From: Fidelibacterota bacterium UBA7300
GTDB lineage: Bacteria; Fidelibacterota; Marinisomatia; Marinisomatales; UBA2128
Length of the DNA stretch: 13,835 nt
Direction of reading: 5' to 3'
Assembly (NCBI GenBank): GCA_002471865.1
Contig: DKQU01000024.1
Location: 1-13,835, forward strand
Positions 12,669 through 13,835 of the stretch are shown piece by piece. Numbering within the stretch: position 1 is the first letter of the stretch; every line of letters begins with the position of its first letter. The position numbers and the translations under genes are program-made. The notes below the pieces were generated by a model. That model saw only the letters and a list, made by a program, of their open reading frames with translations. It did not search any database and was not told the origin of the DNA.

Positions 12669-13835
12669 ATGAAGCAGACATCACTCAATTTCGCCGCAAC
12701 ATTACGGCGAGGTAGAGCAATCAGTACGATCTTACCGTTCATGGTCGTCTGCCTGTTTGGTCAGGCTACGAACCAGATAGATTCTGTCCGTTCCAAAGAG
12801 CAGACTTTCGACCTTGATATACTGACTCTCATCCACGGCTTCAAAGCTAACCGTATGGTGGATCCATACGAGAAGATACCATTCCCCTCTCCCTTTACCA
12901 TTGATTCGATAAATACAGTGCGAGACATTTTCACGTCAGAGCTGGAAGATTTTGAGGCGTGGGCAGAAATAACCGGAAGCTGGGAAACCATATCCTTTTA
13001 CGAAACCGTTGGGGGTTATTTCTTAAAAATGCCACTGACCATGACAGTCGAGCACTATTTACAGAAGAGAATCTACAGAGATAGACTTTCGAATCTTTAC
13101 AGCTCACTTGCAAAAGCAAAATCCGATGAAAGTAGGACTGGCGGTGGCAGATCGTGGGAAGTTGTGGGCGTTGAGACTGCTGCCGGCCGTGTATCTCTCA
13201 ATTTGAGAGGAAACATTCGTGTGATGGGTAAAATGGTGTTTCAGGATCAGACGTTGGCACGCAGCAATCTCCAGGAATCCCAGACGACTCATCTGGAGTT
13301 TGATCAGCAGGAGCATCTGAATATCGAAGGTAAGATTGGTGACCGCGTCAGCATTCTCATGGATCAGGACAGTGAGCGGGAGTTTGACTGGGAAAACAAT
13401 ATTCGAGTTAACTATACCGGTTTTGAGAACGAGATTGTGCAGAAGATTGAAGCGGGAAATATTTCCCTTTCATTGCCGTCCACAAACTATGTCAGTTTCT
13501 CAGGCAAGTCCGCCGGGCTCTTCGGGCTGAAATCGGTTCTGAAATTTGGTCCTGTAGATGTGACGGCAATAGCATCGATCGAGCAGACAAAGAAAGAGAA
13601 AAAGAAATTCACAGGAGGCTCAGAATCTGAGGGAGCTACCATACCTGACTATCAGTACAGGACGAACCAGTACTTTTTCCTTGATAAAACATTCCGTGAT
13701 GGTGGGGATGTCTGGAGTAATGACTCAACAGAAGTCATCATTGCGAACAGCTTCTATCCGTTAAATGAAAGTGGTGCTCACGTTATCAGTGCAGAACGAG
13801 TTGTGATTAATGAGATTGATCTGTTCAAATCTGTG
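12669..13835 (+). CDS. sprA: SprA-type cell surface / type IX secretion translocon protein, N-terminal part
   Basis: The frame is open from the ATG at 12669 to the window end (389 codons, no stop), so the gene continues beyond. SprA is the very large outer-membrane barrel through which the type IX secretion system exports proteins; Bacteroidota homologues exceed 2000 residues. Evidence here: an N-terminal hydrophobic segment at 16-31 consistent with a signal peptide, an extended beta-rich region, and the SprA_N-like block IEAGNISLSLP (260-270) followed by GLFGLKSVLKFGPVDVTAI (283-301), then the charged stretch IEQTKKEKKK and YQYRTNQYFFLDK (328-340). AGAGG at 12661-12665 is a short-spaced ribosome binding site, and an in-frame TAA directly before the ATG excludes an earlier start. 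Assignment rests on remembered family motifs, without alignment. No PorV, GldJ or other secretion gene is visible in the window. Confidence 0.8.
   Translation, partial: MKQTSLNFAATLRRGRAISTILPFMVVCLFGQATNQIDSVRSKEQTFDLDILTLIHGFKANRMVDPYEKIPFPSPFTIDSINTVRDIFTSELEDFEAWAEITGSWETISFYETVGGYFLKMPLTMTVEHYLQKRIYRDRLSNLYSSLAKAKSDESRTGGGRSWEVVGVETAAGRVSLNLRGNIRVMGKMVFQDQTLARSNLQESQTTHLEFDQQEHLNIEGKIGDRVSILMDQDSEREFDWENNIRVNYTGFENEIVQKIEAGNISLSLPSTNYVSFSGKSAGLFGLKSVLKFGPVDVTAIASIEQTKKEKKKFTGGSESEGATIPDYQYRTNQYFFLDKTFRDGGDVWSNDSTEVIIANSFYPLNESGAHVISAERVVINEIDLFKSV

Overview
The window reads as ordinary chromosome from a Gram-negative bacterium of the FCB superphylum, possibly a Marinimicrobia-like lineage. 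This is inferred from family content, not from a database search. The evidence is a SprA-type type IX secretion translocon gene, a nucleotide-translocase-like/HEAT/cyclic-nucleotide-binding fusion, exported multihaem and LysM proteins, and several genes with little or no Shine-Dalgarno sequence. Base composition is moderate, with AT-rich intergenic DNA. I see no insertion sequence, phage gene, CRISPR array or integration scar.

Layout. Positions 1-122 are an edge with no gene I can support. A tRNA-Thr(CGU) lies on the minus strand at 123-195. A 284-base AT-rich region with a possible promoter and two operator-like inverted repeats leads into a two-gene glyoxylate operon, aceB (malate synthase A) and aceA (isocitrate lyase). 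Nine bases past aceA, on the other strand, ends an exported protein with a YidD domain fused to a membrane tail. Diverging from it are a periplasmic protein combining a metallophosphatase-like domain, four c-type haem sites and a LysM domain, and a small two-helix membrane protein.

Positions 10248-6329 (minus strand) form a tightly coupled three-gene operon: a small membrane protein, a NYN/YacP-type RNase-fold protein, and a 1056-residue membrane protein with a translocase-like domain, HEAT repeats and a cyclic-nucleotide-binding domain. The genes overlap by ATGA or abut as TGAATG, which suggests fixed stoichiometry. A 215-base divergent region precedes an exported M20 metallopeptidase. Its 3' end faces a minus-strand tRNA-Phe(GAA) across a shared hairpin terminator. 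The last genes are rdgB (house-cleaning NTP pyrophosphatase) and the first 389 codons of sprA, cut by the window end.

How the genes fit together. AceB and AceA are the two dedicated enzymes of the glyoxylate bypass and imply growth on acetate, fatty acids or other C2-yielding substrates. The YidD fusion, haem/LysM protein, M20 peptidase and SprA are all envelope or secretion proteins. The best candidates for undescribed biology are the metallophosphatase-tetrahaem-LysM protein, whose phosphatase motifs are altered, and the membrane/NYN/translocase-HEAT-cNMP operon. Both may already be known as uncharacterised families. I cannot claim a proven new system.
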